From: DASTSN01 sp035760665
GTDB taxonomy: Bacteria > Bacteroidota > Bacteroidia > Chitinophagales > Chitinophagaceae
Direction of reading: 5' to 3'
Assembly (NCBI GenBank): GCA_035760665.1
Contig: DASTSN010000038.1
Coordinates: 16,585-80,584, forward strand
DNA: 64,000 nt
In this document: positions 44,460 to 53,973 of the stretch, one piece after another
How positions within the stretch are numbered: the stretch's first letter is position 1
Layout of the letters: every line of letters begins with the position of its first letter
Notes under the pieces: model-generated
Told to the model about the DNA's origin: nothing
The model's database searches: none
What the model saw: the letters and a program-made list of their open reading frames with translations, nothing else
Program-made: the position numbers and the translations under genes

Positions 44460-45896
44460 ATGAAACAGATTTTTGTAATTGGTTTTTTTAGTCTGGGTAT
44501 ACTGGCAACGGCAAAAGGATTTTCGCAGGACAGTACTGCAAAACAACTCACCCTGAAACAATGTATAGAAACAGCCATTGAAAAAAACCTTGATGTGCGA
44601 CTGAGCGAGGCACAAATGAATACCGACGAAGTGAACTGGAAACAGGCAAAACTGAACCTGCTGCCCGACCTGAACGGCACAGCCAGCCAGAGTTTTAACC
44701 AGGGAAGAAGTATTGATCCTTTCACCAACTCTCCCGTAACGCAATCGTATAATGCTTCCAGTTATGGGCTTACCAGCGGTATCGTTTTATTTAACGGACT
44801 GGCATTACAAAACAGCATTAAACAAAATTCGCTGGCTTACCAGGCTTCTAAAATGGATTGGGAACAACAAAAGAAAACATTAACCATTAACGTTATCCTT
44901 GCTTATTTGCGTGTGCTTAGCAACCAGGATCTCTTGGTGCAGGCAAAAAACCAGGCCGATCTGTCGGCCAGCCAGGTGCAGCGCCTTGAAATTCTGAATC
45001 AACAGGGCGCCATTGCACCGTCTGAATTGTCAACTTTAAAAGGACAGCTGGCGGGTGACAGGTTAAGCGTGGTGAATGCTACCGCTGCTTTGCAAACAGC
45101 AAAAATTGATCTTTGTCAGCTGATGAATATCCCGTTTGATCCGGCCATGCAGTTTGAAAAAATGGAACCAGCAGATATTGCCGTAAAATATGGCGATACA
45201 CCGCAGCAGATTTATCAATCCGCCCTGGAACAGCTGCCACTGGTGAAAGCGGCTGACCTGCGTAAAGAAAGCGCTGAAAAAGCGGTAAAAGTGGCAAGAG
45301 GACAACTGTTTCCACGCTTAACATTCAATGGTAATGCTTTTACCAACTACTCCAGTGTAGCCATGCAAAGTTCATATATCAATACGACGGATGTCACATC
45401 AAATGACTATGTGGTGGTCAATGGATCAAACCTGCCGGTCATTCGCAAACAGGATAATTTTTCTTCCACGAAAATCCCGTACCGCGACCAGTTGAATAAC
45501 AACCTGTACACCAGCTTCAGCCTGAACCTTTCTATTCCCATCTTTAACTCACTGCAGCAGCGAAACAGGATAAAACTGGCACAGGTGAATTTGAAAACAA
45601 AGGACTATACGGCAAAAACCACCCGAACACAACTGCAGCAGGCGATTGACCAGGCTTACGTAAATATGACAACAGCCTTTGACAGTTATAAAACATTACT
45701 TGATCAGGTAAATAGTTATAATGACGCATTTTTGGCGGCGGAAATTCGGTTCAATAATGGTGTAGGAAATTCCATTGACTATCTCACCGCAAAAAATAAT
45801 TTCGACAGGGCCAATATCAGCCTGATTAATGCCCGGTATGATTATGTGCTGCGAATGAAAATCCTCGACTTTTACGAAGGGAAGCCCTTATGGTAA
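44460..45896 (+). CDS. TolC-family outer-membrane channel of the export locus
   Basis: 478 residues with an N-terminal signal peptide (KQIFVIGFFSLGILATAKGFSQ). It shows the duplicated helical-barrel plan of TolC: LTLKQCIETAIEKNLDVRLSEAQ opens the first repeat and a similar amphipathic helix set opens the second after about residue 255. Aromatic beta strands (SFSLNLSIPIFNSLQQRNRI) occur near 350. It forms the outer-membrane exit duct with the MacA-like adaptor. It lies 157 bp after the second ATPase and is probably in the same sigma-54-driven unit. The gap contains a 23-codon frame that I do not call a gene. Confidence 0.93.
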   Translation: MKQIFVIGFFSLGILATAKGFSQDSTAKQLTLKQCIETAIEKNLDVRLSEAQMNTDEVNWKQAKLNLLPDLNGTASQSFNQGRSIDPFTNSPVTQSYNASSYGLTSGIVLFNGLALQNSIKQNSLAYQASKMDWEQQKKTLTINVILAYLRVLSNQDLLVQAKNQADLSASQVQRLEILNQQGAIAPSELSTLKGQLAGDRLSVVNATAALQTAKIDLCQLMNIPFDPAMQFEKMEPADIAVKYGDTPQQIYQSALEQLPLVKAADLRKESAEKAVKVARGQLFPRLTFNGNAFTNYSSVAMQSSYINTTDVTSNDYVVVNGSNLPVIRKQDNFSSTKIPYRDQLNNNLYTSFSLNLSIPIFNSLQQRNRIKLAQVNLKTKDYTAKTTRTQLQQAIDQAYVNMTTAFDSYKTLLDQVNSYNDAFLAAEIRFNNGVGNSIDYLTAKNNFDRANISLINARYDYVLRMKILDFYEGKPLW

Positions 45897-46092
45897 GCAG
45901 CCTTGCTGCTGCTTGTACCCCATACCGCCGTTGCGTGCAGCGACTGCGGACAGCCGAAAAGCAGGTTTGATGTTGCAGAAGGGAAAAATTTTCAGGATGA
46001 AAATTGATTAAAATAATTTTTTTTATACCCGTGTATTTTTTTGTATCTTCTACGCAATAATGTATTACTTTTCGGCTTAAGTAAAGGCATTC

Positions 46093-46731
46093 ATGGAAAA
46101 GAAAATATCTATTTTGCTGGTAGACGATCATAAGCTGATCCGCGATTCATGGTCTTTTGTACTCAACAGCGATCCCCGTTTTCAGGTTATAGGTGAAGCA
46201 AGTAATGCAGATGAGGCATTGGAAGTGGCAAAAACACAAAAGCCTTCCATTGTACTCATGGATGTGAATATGACGCCAACCAATGGGTTTGACGCCACCA
46301 AAGAAGTGCTCAAATACTCTCCCGAATCAAAAGTTATTGGCGTATCGATGCACACTATGCCGGCCTATGCCAAGAAAATGCTGCAGATGGGCGCGATGGG
46401 ATATGTTACCAAGAATTCATCCAAGGAGGAAATGCTAACGGCTATCCTGGAAGTGTCAAAAGGAAAAAAATACATTTGCGAGGAAGTAAAAAGCATCCTG
46501 GCACAGCAGGAACTGGAAAAGCAAAACGAGTTTCCGGGTATGAATACCCTTACCGAACGGGAAATTGATATTATTCAACTGATCAAAGAAGGACTCTCCT
46601 CGAAAGAAATTGCTTCAAAACTCGATATTACTTTAAAAACGGTGGAAGTGCACCGTTACAACATTCTCAAAAAACTCAACCTGAAAAATACAGCGGCACT
46701 GGTGAATTTTATAAATGCCCAGGGCCTGTAA
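46093..46731 (+). CDS. LuxR/NarL-type response regulator, orphan
   Basis: 212 residues. The receiver domain has the acidic pair D11/D12, phospho-acceptor D57 (IVLMDVNM), the conserved Ser/Thr in GVSMHT and the Lys in YVTKNSS. The C-terminal LuxR helix-turn-helix begins NTLTEREIDIIQLIKEGLSS and includes KTVEVHRYNILKKL. No histidine kinase gene is adjacent, so the partner is elsewhere. An A+T-rich 196-bp leader precedes it. It could add a second layer of control over the TolC/export region, but nothing in the sequence shows this. Confidence 0.93.
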   Translation: MEKKISILLVDDHKLIRDSWSFVLNSDPRFQVIGEASNADEALEVAKTQKPSIVLMDVNMTPTNGFDATKEVLKYSPESKVIGVSMHTMPAYAKKMLQMGAMGYVTKNSSKEEMLTAILEVSKGKKYICEEVKSILAQQELEKQNEFPGMNTLTEREIDIIQLIKEGLSSKEIASKLDITLKTVEVHRYNILKKLNLKNTAALVNFINAQGL

Positions 46732-46776
46732 TTGTTAAAGTTCCTGCTCTGCGCATCATTTGTGCCAGGCTGGGTC

Positions 46777-48567
46777 TCATTCCTGGTAAATCCGTTCAAT
46801 CGCGTCTTTATATTTCTCCATGACCACTTTTCTTTTCAGGGAAAGTTTGGGGGTCATTTCACCGGTGTCAATACTCCATTCATACGGCAGCAATTCAAAT
46901 TTTTTGATTTGTTCCACATGGTTAAAATATTTATTGAAGCTTTCCACCAGTTCTTTATACAGCGTAATCACTTTTTCATGTTTAATCATCTCTTCATTGC
47001 TGGTGTAAGCGATGCCGTTTTTGGCGCACCAGTCTTTCAGGTTTGCAAAGGAGGGAACAATAAGGGCGCCAACAAATTTTCGTTCCGGTCCCACAACCAT
47101 TACCTGTTCCACGTAAACGGATTCTTTTAATTTGTTTTCCACGGGCAACGGTGCAACGTATTTGCCGCCGCTGGTTTTAAACATTTCTTTTTTGCGGTCG
47201 GTAATTTTCAGGAATTTGTTATTTACCATCATGCCGATATCACCGGTATGAAACCAGCCATCCGTAATCACTTCGGCCGTTAATGCCGGTTGTTTGTAAT
47301 AGCCCATCATGATGTTGGGCCCTTTGCAAAGAATTTCGCCATCTTCTGCAATTTTAACGTCCACTCCGTCAATCAATGGGCCAACGGTACCAAACATGCG
47401 ATCTTTTTCCTGGAAGCGGTTGACGGCGATCACCGGCGATGTTTCGGTAAGTCCGTACCCCTCCATAATCGTAATTTTAGCCGCTGTAAAAATCCGGATT
47501 AGCCGGACCTGGCAGGCGGCCCCGCCTGTTACGATACATTTTATTTGGTTGCCCAGTCCTTCACGCCATTTAGTAAAAATTAGTTTGTTGGCTAGCGAAA
47601 GCTGGAGCTTGTAACCGGCGCTCATTTTTTTATTGATCTCGAATTTTTCGGCCAGGCTGTGTGCCCAGAAAAACAGTTTGCGCTTAATTCCCGTTAGCTC
47701 GTTTCCTTTTTGCATGATGCGGTCGTATACCTTTTCCAGTAAACGTGGCACCGTTGTAAACATGTGCGGCTGTACTTCTTTTAAATTTTCGCCTATGGTA
47801 TCCAGGCTTTCGGCATAATAAATGGCTGTGCCTTTAAACAGGTACAGGTACGAAACCATGCGTTCGAAAATATGGTTCAGCGGCAGAAAACTCAAGGCAC
47901 GCATTTGTTCGCCCGGCGGGAAACAGGGCATGCTGGCAAGAACATTACTCAGGATATTCTGGTGGCTCAGCATAACACCCTTGGGCGTACCGGTCGTACC
48001 CGAGGTGTAGATGATGGTGGCCAGGTCTTCGTACCTGATTTGTGCCGCCAGTGCTGGTATTTTGCCGATCGACTCATCCGTTGCAGCATGTAACACTTCC
48101 TTCCAGTGACGTGCATTGGGTACATGTTCAAAGGCGAAAATCTCTTTCAGCGAGGGTACTTTATTTTTTATACTCAGCACTTTCAGGTATAATTCCTCGT
48201 CGTTGACAAATACAATTTTTACCTGTGCATCGTTGAGCACAAATTCCAACTCGTTGACGTTAATGGTGGGATACACCGGTGTAAGTACAGCACCGATCTG
48301 TTGAACGGCTAGGTCAACTACCAGCCACTCGGGCCTGTTCTTACTTAGGATGGCGACTTTATCACGCCCTTCGGCAGTCATATCGCCACAACCGATACCT
48401 AAATTTAGCAGGCCGCCGCTCAGGCTGTCCACCAGTTGCTTGACTTCCTGGGTGCTGTAAGTACGCCAGCGTCCACTCTCTTTGGCAGCCAGCATATCGG
48501 GCAGCGGTTGGTGATCCATGTGGTATTGCAGGCAATCAAAAAGCCGTCGGAATTCACTCATGGGCAA
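46777..48567 (-). CDS. Long-chain fatty acyl-CoA synthetase (AMP-forming)
   Basis: 596 residues of the ANL superfamily. The AMP-binding motif is YTSGTTGTPKGVMLSHQN near residue 190, followed by GYGLTETSPV, GWFHTGDIG and the hinge/Lys region ITDRKKEMFKTSGGKYVAP. The length and the last motif match FadD15-type long-chain synthetases of Bacteroidota. It activates fatty acids with ATP and CoA, probably at the inner face of the membrane, for phospholipid synthesis or beta-oxidation. It stands alone on the minus strand, converging on the response regulator 45 bp away. Confidence 0.95.
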   Translation of the reverse strand: MPMSEFRRLFDCLQYHMDHQPLPDMLAAKESGRWRTYSTQEVKQLVDSLSGGLLNLGIGCGDMTAEGRDKVAILSKNRPEWLVVDLAVQQIGAVLTPVYPTINVNELEFVLNDAQVKIVFVNDEELYLKVLSIKNKVPSLKEIFAFEHVPNARHWKEVLHAATDESIGKIPALAAQIRYEDLATIIYTSGTTGTPKGVMLSHQNILSNVLASMPCFPPGEQMRALSFLPLNHIFERMVSYLYLFKGTAIYYAESLDTIGENLKEVQPHMFTTVPRLLEKVYDRIMQKGNELTGIKRKLFFWAHSLAEKFEINKKMSAGYKLQLSLANKLIFTKWREGLGNQIKCIVTGGAACQVRLIRIFTAAKITIMEGYGLTETSPVIAVNRFQEKDRMFGTVGPLIDGVDVKIAEDGEILCKGPNIMMGYYKQPALTAEVITDGWFHTGDIGMMVNNKFLKITDRKKEMFKTSGGKYVAPLPVENKLKESVYVEQVMVVGPERKFVGALIVPSFANLKDWCAKNGIAYTSNEEMIKHEKVITLYKELVESFNKYFNHVEQIKKFELLPYEWSIDTGEMTPKLSLKRKVVMEKYKDAIERIYQE

Positions 48568-48708
48568 TCGTTATTATAATGTCGGGTAGCAGCAATGGAA
48601 TAAGCAACCCAATTGTTGCTGAATATCTGTTTACATAAACAATTTAGAGAAAAAGCTGACAATAAAAAAGCCTGTTACCACATGGGTGTGAATTGTAAAC
48701 CCGATGCG

Positions 48709-49734
48709 TTATTTGTTTACCTGGTAATACTGGCCGGGAGGTATTCTGAAAACCCTTGTTTTCTGAAAGTTGGTAAATTTAGTATAGACATCGGCGTGTG
48801 TTTTGTTCCAGTTGTCATAGGCAGCCAGGTTTTCCACCGATCCGAAAAGCCACTGGTCATAGGCTTCAAATAGCCCCTCCTGGAGTAGCTGCTGCTGGTA
48901 ATCAAATAGCCGGAACGGGAACTTTGCCGCGTATTTGTCAAACCAGTCCAGGATAAAGCGAGTACGGATCATAGTGAGCACCTCCGTGTTAATACCACGG
49001 GAGGCCAGGGACGATTGCCGGGCCATGCATTGTAAAAATGCTTTTGCAAAATCGCTTTTGTTTTTATCGGCATCTTTCAGCAGGTCAGGATCGCTGAAGA
49101 GTTTTTCTTTATAAGCATCAAGCAGTAATTGTTTCATGGCAGCCGCACGTTCGGTCAGGCTTTCCATATTTACAAATACTTCTCCGTATACCAGGCTCCA
49201 CACTTTATCTTTTGTATAAAAATAATACAGGGCGGCATTGTAGTAGTTACCGGAATATGCCGGATCCTGCTGGATGCCCTGCTCCCACAGGTTGATGGCT
49301 GAGTAATCTTTTTTTGCCCATAATAATTCGCCATATTCACTGTACAAAGGGCCGCTCTTAGGAAATTTTTTCAATCCTTTTTTATAGAGCTTTTCGCAAT
49401 CTTTCACTTCTTCCAGCGCCTTGTACACATTGCCAGCTATCTGGAAAGTGACCACGTCTGCATCGTCACGGTCAACTATTTTTTTTACGGTTTCCAGCGC
49501 ATTGCTGAAATCACGTTTATAATAGTAAGACATGGCCAGGTCTTTTTGCAGCTCGAGATTATTTTTATCCTGTTCCAGCGCATGGTTCAGTACCAGAATG
49601 GCATTGTCAAAATCGCCCTGCCGCATATATTCACGGGCTTTCTCCTGTGCACTGCCGGTTACCGACTGGGCATCTAAAAGGACAACACTCACCAGGGCAA
49701 TAACCAACAACAGGCATTTTTTCATGTCTTTCAT
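48709..49734 (-). CDS. Exported tetratricopeptide-repeat protein
   Basis: About 341 residues from the ATG at 49734; another ATG at 49725 would also give the signal peptide MKKCLLLVIALVSVVLLDAQS. At least three TPR units are visible (EKAREYMRQGDFDNAILVLNHAL, LAMSYYYKRDFSNALETVKK, and LWAKKDYSAINLWEQGIQQ), so it binds protein partners in the periplasm. The C-terminal 150 residues are helical and unassigned. Similar exported TPR proteins are common in Bacteroidota without known roles. The genes on either side look unrelated. Confidence 0.85.
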   Translation of the reverse strand: MKDMKKCLLLVIALVSVVLLDAQSVTGSAQEKAREYMRQGDFDNAILVLNHALEQDKNNLELQKDLAMSYYYKRDFSNALETVKKIVDRDDADVVTFQIAGNVYKALEEVKDCEKLYKKGLKKFPKSGPLYSEYGELLWAKKDYSAINLWEQGIQQDPAYSGNYYNAALYYFYTKDKVWSLVYGEVFVNMESLTERAAAMKQLLLDAYKEKLFSDPDLLKDADKNKSDFAKAFLQCMARQSSLASRGINTEVLTMIRTRFILDWFDKYAAKFPFRLFDYQQQLLQEGLFEAYDQWLFGSVENLAAYDNWNKTHADVYTKFTNFQKTRVFRIPPGQYYQVNK

Positions 49735-49829
49735 TTTAAGTTTTGCAAAATAACACAAAAGCGCCAACCGGAGGGTAAGCGCTTTAAGAATAACAAATCA
49801 TTTCAGGCGGCATGCTTACCGGCAGTGCA

Positions 49830-51050
49830 TCAGAGCAAATGCGTTAACAGGCCATCCCTGAGTTTTGGTTCAAACCACGTGCTTTTGGGCGGCATAATGT
49901 TACCACTGTCTGCAATGGAGAATAACTGTTCGATGGTGACAGGATAAAGGCTGAAAGCAACTTTCATTTCTCCGCTGGAAACTCTTTTTTCCAGTTCACC
50001 CAGTCCCCGAATGCCTCCTACGAAATCAATGCGCTCATCGGTTCGCTGATCTTTTATACCCAGGATTTTATCCAGTATATTATTCGACAGAATGCTGACA
50101 TCCAGTATCCCGATCGGATCATCGGTGTACGTGCCTTCCCGGGCAGTGAGAATGTACCAGTGGCCTTCGAGATACATGCCAAACTCGTGTAGCTGGGCGG
50201 GTTTTGCAGGCTCTTCCGTTTGGGTTACCAGGAAGTCTTCCTGCAAAGCACTGATAAAATCTTCTTTACTCAGCCCGTTCAGGTCTTTTACCACCCGGTT
50301 GTAATCCCAGATGGATAGCTGGCTGGCAGGAAAAATTGTTGTTAGGAAATAACGGGCGGCTTCGCTGCCGGGCAACTGGCTGCTGACTTTTGCAGCCGAA
50401 GCGGCGCGGTGGTGGCCATCGGCGATGTAGGTGCAGGGTACTTTTGCCGCAAATAAATTTGTAATAGAATCAATCACTACCGGGCTGTTGATTACCCAAA
50501 TGCTGTGGCGGATTCCATCGTCGGCCGTGATATCATATACGGGTTTGTTGGTGGCTTTCCATCCATTGATCAGCCCATTAATTTCTGTCACATCGCGGTA
50601 GGCCAGGAAAACGTTACCTGTTTGCGCTTGAATTGTGCGCATGTGATCAATGCGGTCCTGTTCCTTTTCCGGTCTTGTCAGTTCATGCTTTTTAATGATG
50701 TCATTAAAATAATCTGCCACCGAAGAAACCGCTACCAGGCCTGTCTGGCTGCGGTCGTTCATCACCAGCTGATAGATATAGTAACAGGCTTTGTCTTCCT
50801 GCACCAGTGTGCCGTTTTTTATAAAGTTTCCCAGGTTTTCTTTAGCCTTTTCATAAACAGCTGCGCTATGTACATCGATAGTGGGGGGCAGGTCAATTTC
50901 TGCCTTGGTTACATGCAAAAAGGATAGGGAGTTGTCTTTTGCCTCTTCCCTTGCTTCCGTGCTGTTGAGTACGTCATAAGGTCGTGAAGCCACCTGCTTA
51001 GCCAGTTCTGGTTGCGGGCGCAAGGCCCGGAAAGGAGAAATAATCGCCAT
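49830..51050 (-). CDS. DUF1015-family protein
   Basis: 406 residues, cytoplasmic. The start MAIISPFRALRPQPELAKQV and the conserved YIADGHHRAASAAKV block near residue 187 identify DUF1015. The family is widespread and has no settled biochemical role, although it often neighbours serine biosynthesis genes. Here serC lies 17 bp upstream in the same direction, and the serA that often sits between the two in related genomes (from memory) is missing. A link to serine or phosphohydroxypyruvate metabolism is inference. Confidence 0.9.
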   Translation of the reverse strand: MAIISPFRALRPQPELAKQVASRPYDVLNSTEAREEAKDNSLSFLHVTKAEIDLPPTIDVHSAAVYEKAKENLGNFIKNGTLVQEDKACYYIYQLVMNDRSQTGLVAVSSVADYFNDIIKKHELTRPEKEQDRIDHMRTIQAQTGNVFLAYRDVTEINGLINGWKATNKPVYDITADDGIRHSIWVINSPVVIDSITNLFAAKVPCTYIADGHHRAASAAKVSSQLPGSEAARYFLTTIFPASQLSIWDYNRVVKDLNGLSKEDFISALQEDFLVTQTEEPAKPAQLHEFGMYLEGHWYILTAREGTYTDDPIGILDVSILSNNILDKILGIKDQRTDERIDFVGGIRGLGELEKRVSSGEMKVAFSLYPVTIEQLFSIADSGNIMPPKSTWFEPKLRDGLLTHLL

Positions 51051-51067
51051 GCTTTCAAATATTAATC

Positions 51068-52138
51068 TCAGCCTTTTTTAGCTGCAAATTCTTTCATTAA
51101 ATCAGTAAGTGCTTTTACACTGTCAAGTGTCAGCGCATTGTACATCGAAACACGAAAACCACCCACGCTACGATGGCCTTTTACCCCCACCATTCCTTCA
51201 CGCTTACAGCATTCAAGAAATTCTTTTTCCAGTGAAGGATCATTCATGATAAATACTGCATTCATTTTGCTACGGTCTTCTTTGGCAACAGTGCCTTTAA
51301 AAACAGGCAGGCTGTCCAGTGTGTTGTAAAACAAGGCAGCCTTTTGATTATTCTGTTGTTCTATAGCTGCCACACCGCCTTTATTTTTTAACCAGCGCAG
51401 GGTGAGCATACAAACGTAAATGGCAAAAACCGGCGGCGTATTCAGCAAAGAACCCGCTTCAATGTGATTCCGGTAATCCATAATTGAAGGAATGGCTCGG
51501 TTGACTTTACCCAGGCAATCTTTATTGATCACAACTAGGTTGACGCCTGCCGCGCCAACATTTTTTTGTGCCCCGGCATAGATAAGATCAAATTTATTAA
51601 AATTAATCTCGCGGCTGAGGATGTCACTACTCATGTCGGCCACCAGCGGTACCTGCTGGTGGTAAAAAATGGATAGATCCTGCCACTGGGTGCCGTAAAT
51701 TGTATTATTACTTGTGATATGCAGGTATTTGGCTGTAGCCGGAACGCGAAAATCTTTGGGTAAAAAAGTGTAATGCGCATCTTTCGAACTGCCAATTACG
51801 TCAACATGGCCAAATAGTTTTGCTTCTTTGATGGCTTTTGATGACCATACGCCGGTATCGATAAATGCCGCCACTTCATTTTCATTCAGCAGGTTCATCG
51901 GCACCTGCATAAACTGCGTAGTGGCGCCGCCGTGTAAAAAAAGCACCTCGTGTTGATCATCCAGTTTCATCAGTTCCTTCGCCAGCATTTGCGCTTCGTC
52001 CATTACGGCCTGGAACAGGGGTGTGCGGTGACCGATTTCCAGAATGGAAAGCCCGGAATCATTAAAATTAATAATTGCCCGGGCGGCTTCTTCAAAAACT
52101 TCCGCCGGCAGTATGGAAGGGCCTGCATTAAAATTGTG
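51068..52138 (-). CDS. serC: Phosphoserine aminotransferase
   Basis: A PLP aminotransferase that makes 3-phosphoserine from 3-phosphohydroxypyruvate and glutamate. The N-terminal HNFNAGPSILPAEVF is the family signature, and the PLP Lys is in LIYAGAQKNVGAAGV. RSVGGFRVSMYNALT is near the C-terminus. No ATG precedes the signature; I chose TTG at 52138, giving 356 residues, the usual family length. A longer frame from TTG at 52192 adds 18 residues of no similarity. It is probably co-transcribed with the DUF1015 gene. Confidence 0.93.
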   Translation of the reverse strand, partial: HNFNAGPSILPAEVFEEAARAIINFNDSGLSILEIGHRTPLFQAVMDEAQMLAKELMKLDDQHEVLFLHGGATTQFMQVPMNLLNENEVAAFIDTGVWSSKAIKEAKLFGHVDVIGSSKDAHYTFLPKDFRVPATAKYLHITSNNTIYGTQWQDLSIFYHQQVPLVADMSSDILSREINFNKFDLIYAGAQKNVGAAGVNLVVINKDCLGKVNRAIPSIMDYRNHIEAGSLLNTPPVFAIYVCMLTLRWLKNKGGVAAIEQQNNQKAALFYNTLDSLPVFKGTVAKEDRSKMNAVFIMNDPSLEKEFLECCKREGMVGVKGHRSVGGFRVSMYNALTLDSVKALTDLMKEFAAKKG

Positions 52139-52219
52139 CAATGTGCGGTTGGCTGGTTGTATCACCTGATCGTGTGTTTTAAGGAAACGCAAAGATAACT
52201 CATGGCAGGGAACTGCTTT

Positions 52220-52246
52220 TTTAAAATAATAGCAGCAAAGGCTGCT
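52220..52246 (-). terminator. Hairpin terminator candidate after the S1/P1-like gene
   Basis: On the minus strand AGCAGC-CTTT-GCTGCT (52246-52231) is followed by ATTATTTT. It begins 3 bp beyond the stop of the zinc enzyme and precedes serC. The stem is six base pairs and the U-tract imperfect. Confidence 0.5.
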
Positions 52247-52248
52247 GT

Positions 52249-53229
52249 TTATTCCTCATGTTCTCGGCTTTGCAGCGGGCTGTTGCGCCAGGCTTGATTC
52301 AGGGTTTCAAATTCTTTTAGATCAGCTGCCGAAAACGTTTTGTTACCAAGCGTCGAAAGATCCGGCTGGCCCGCATTCACCCAGGCGGTATACCAAAGAG
52401 AAGCTACAGCTGCAATGGATTGCCGCATCCGGCGCTCGATCATGCCGTTTAATTTTTTATTGTACGCATAAGCGTATGCGGCAGAATACTGACGGATAAC
52501 GATTCCATTTCGCTCTTCAAAAGAAAACTTTTGGTCGGCTGGAAATTGGCGGCTTAACTCTTTTTCGGTTTGCAAAACGGTATCTGCGGCGGCAGCGCTT
52601 TCCAGCACCCGTTGCCAGATAAATGTTTCAGGGTTGCTGATGTAAACGGCTTTTCCAATAAAAAAATCCCATTCTTTATCCGCCAGCAATTCCGGAATCC
52701 TACTTTCCCAGAAGGCATGGATACCTTCCTGCCCCGTTAGCTGCCCATTATGATTGGTGCTGGTATGCAGTGGCACATGCAGGTCGGCGATATAATGGCC
52801 CAGGTCGGCCGACAGTTTTAAAATGCTGACCTGGTTCTTTTCTTTAAAGGCTTTGGTTAACCGCCTTAGCACGACTTGTGCCCACCAGGGCCCGATGCCG
52901 TATTGCTGCAGGGTATCGGCAGAAAATTTAGCCACGGCATCATCCCATTTTCGGGGCAGGGCAGTAAAAGGATATTTTCCGTAGTGGTCAATGTCAATGT
53001 AATGCCGGGCGCCTTCCTGTGGAAGTATATATCTTCTTTTATCCGGGTCTACGGCATGTTCTGAAATAAAGGCTGCATAGGGTTTATACAGCAGCATCAT
53101 TTCCGGGGGCAGCAGGAAGATGGCGTACTGGTTAATGGTCCGGTGCCCGTAAAATCCCCAGCAGCAGGCTTGCCTGCACGGAAAAAAAAGCAGAAGTAAA
53201 ATGCAAAGTATTTTACTGCAAATTCTCAT
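52249..53229 (-). CDS. Exported zinc-dependent S1/P1-nuclease / phospholipase C-like protein
   Basis: 326 residues. After the signal peptide the mature protein would begin at W24 (WGFYGHRTINQ), where Trp and the nearby H29 are metal ligands in S1/P1 nucleases and phospholipase C. Further ligands are in ARHYIDIDHYGKYPF and ADLGHYIADLHVPLHTSTNHNG, the classical HxxxDxHxPLH motif. The family hydrolyses phosphodiester bonds of nucleic acids or phospholipids with three zinc ions; which of these applies cannot be judged. It acts outside the cytoplasm. Usual P1 length is about 270; the extra 40 residues are at the C-terminus. Confidence 0.87.
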   Translation of the reverse strand: MRICSKILCILLLLFFPCRQACCWGFYGHRTINQYAIFLLPPEMMLLYKPYAAFISEHAVDPDKRRYILPQEGARHYIDIDHYGKYPFTALPRKWDDAVAKFSADTLQQYGIGPWWAQVVLRRLTKAFKEKNQVSILKLSADLGHYIADLHVPLHTSTNHNGQLTGQEGIHAFWESRIPELLADKEWDFFIGKAVYISNPETFIWQRVLESAAAADTVLQTEKELSRQFPADQKFSFEERNGIVIRQYSAAYAYAYNKKLNGMIERRMRQSIAAVASLWYTAWVNAGQPDLSTLGNKTFSAADLKEFETLNQAWRNSPLQSREHEE

Positions 53230-53261
53230 ATAAAGTCGGGATAAGGTTATTCTATCTATGT

Positions 53262-53858
53262 CTATTTATCATCGTCGACGGCTGTGACGCCGCCGCTGAT
53301 TGCAAATTTCATCGCATCTGAAGCGTTCACATTGGTAACGGGTTTAATGCGGCTGACCGGCAGCAGGTATACATTCCCGGCAATGGAATAGGCCATCGGT
53401 ACATATACCGCAACAAAATCCTGTAAGCCCCAGTCGGTCATATCATCCTGCGTAATAAAGCCTACCCGCCATACATCAGTGTGGTCTATATTGGCAAGCA
53501 CGGGTTTGTTGAATTTTCTTTTTTCCCCGGCAAACGCCTCAAAAAAATCTTTAAACGTTGAATAGATAAACTTGACACCGGGAGTGCGTTCCAGCCAGGA
53601 ATCAAACACGTTTAAAATACCGCCCATAAACAGGTTGGAACTGGCCCAGCCTACCAGCAATACAAACACTAAAATGATGGCAAATCCCAGGCCCGGAATA
53701 TTGAGGTAAGGGCGAAGAATGCTGTCAATTTTGTCAAAAAGCCAGTACAGCAGGTACCCCGTAATCGCGATTGGTGCCAGGGTCAGGATGCCCTGTAAAA
53801 AAAATTGCAGAATTCTTTTCGAGGTAAGCTTTCGGATGGCCTGTACCCTTGTGTTCAT
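53262..53858 (-). CDS. DUF502-family membrane protein
   Basis: 198 residues from ATG 53858. A longer frame reaching 53960 would overlap the TetR promoter and is not supported. Two hydrophobic segments lie near residues 15-37 (QFFLQGILTLAPIAITGYLLYWLF) and 55-75 (GLGFAIILVFVLLVGWASSN). A soluble C-terminal part contains FIYSTFKDFFEAFAGEKRKF and VAVYVPMAYSIAGNVYLLP, typical of DUF502. Function is unknown. The gene diverges from the TetR operon across 139 bp and could be affected by the same operator. Confidence 0.9.
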   Translation of the reverse strand: MNTRVQAIRKLTSKRILQFFLQGILTLAPIAITGYLLYWLFDKIDSILRPYLNIPGLGFAIILVFVLLVGWASSNLFMGGILNVFDSWLERTPGVKFIYSTFKDFFEAFAGEKRKFNKPVLANIDHTDVWRVGFITQDDMTDWGLQDFVAVYVPMAYSIAGNVYLLPVSRIKPVTNVNASDAMKFAISGGVTAVDDDK

Positions 53859-53941
53859 AAACAGTGTTTTATAAACTAAAGGTAGGGCAAAATTGATCCG
53901 TCTGCCAGTGAAATAAATGGGATGAATGGAGAAAATAAAGG

Positions 53942-53973
53942 ATGGAAACTTTTGTAACAAAAAAAGTTTCCAT
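53942..53973. promoter_or_regulatory. Operator palindrome of the TetR-RND operon
   Basis: Perfect 12-bp arms: ATGGAAACTTTT (53942-53953) and AAAAGTTTCCAT (53962-53973) around an 8-nt centre. It lies across the promoter of the TetR gene, as expected for an autorepressor site. Confidence 0.75.

Noticed and set aside
53859..53960. N-terminal extension of the DUF502 protein
   Set aside because: It overlaps the TetR operator/promoter, and the ATG at 53858 gives the family-like start.
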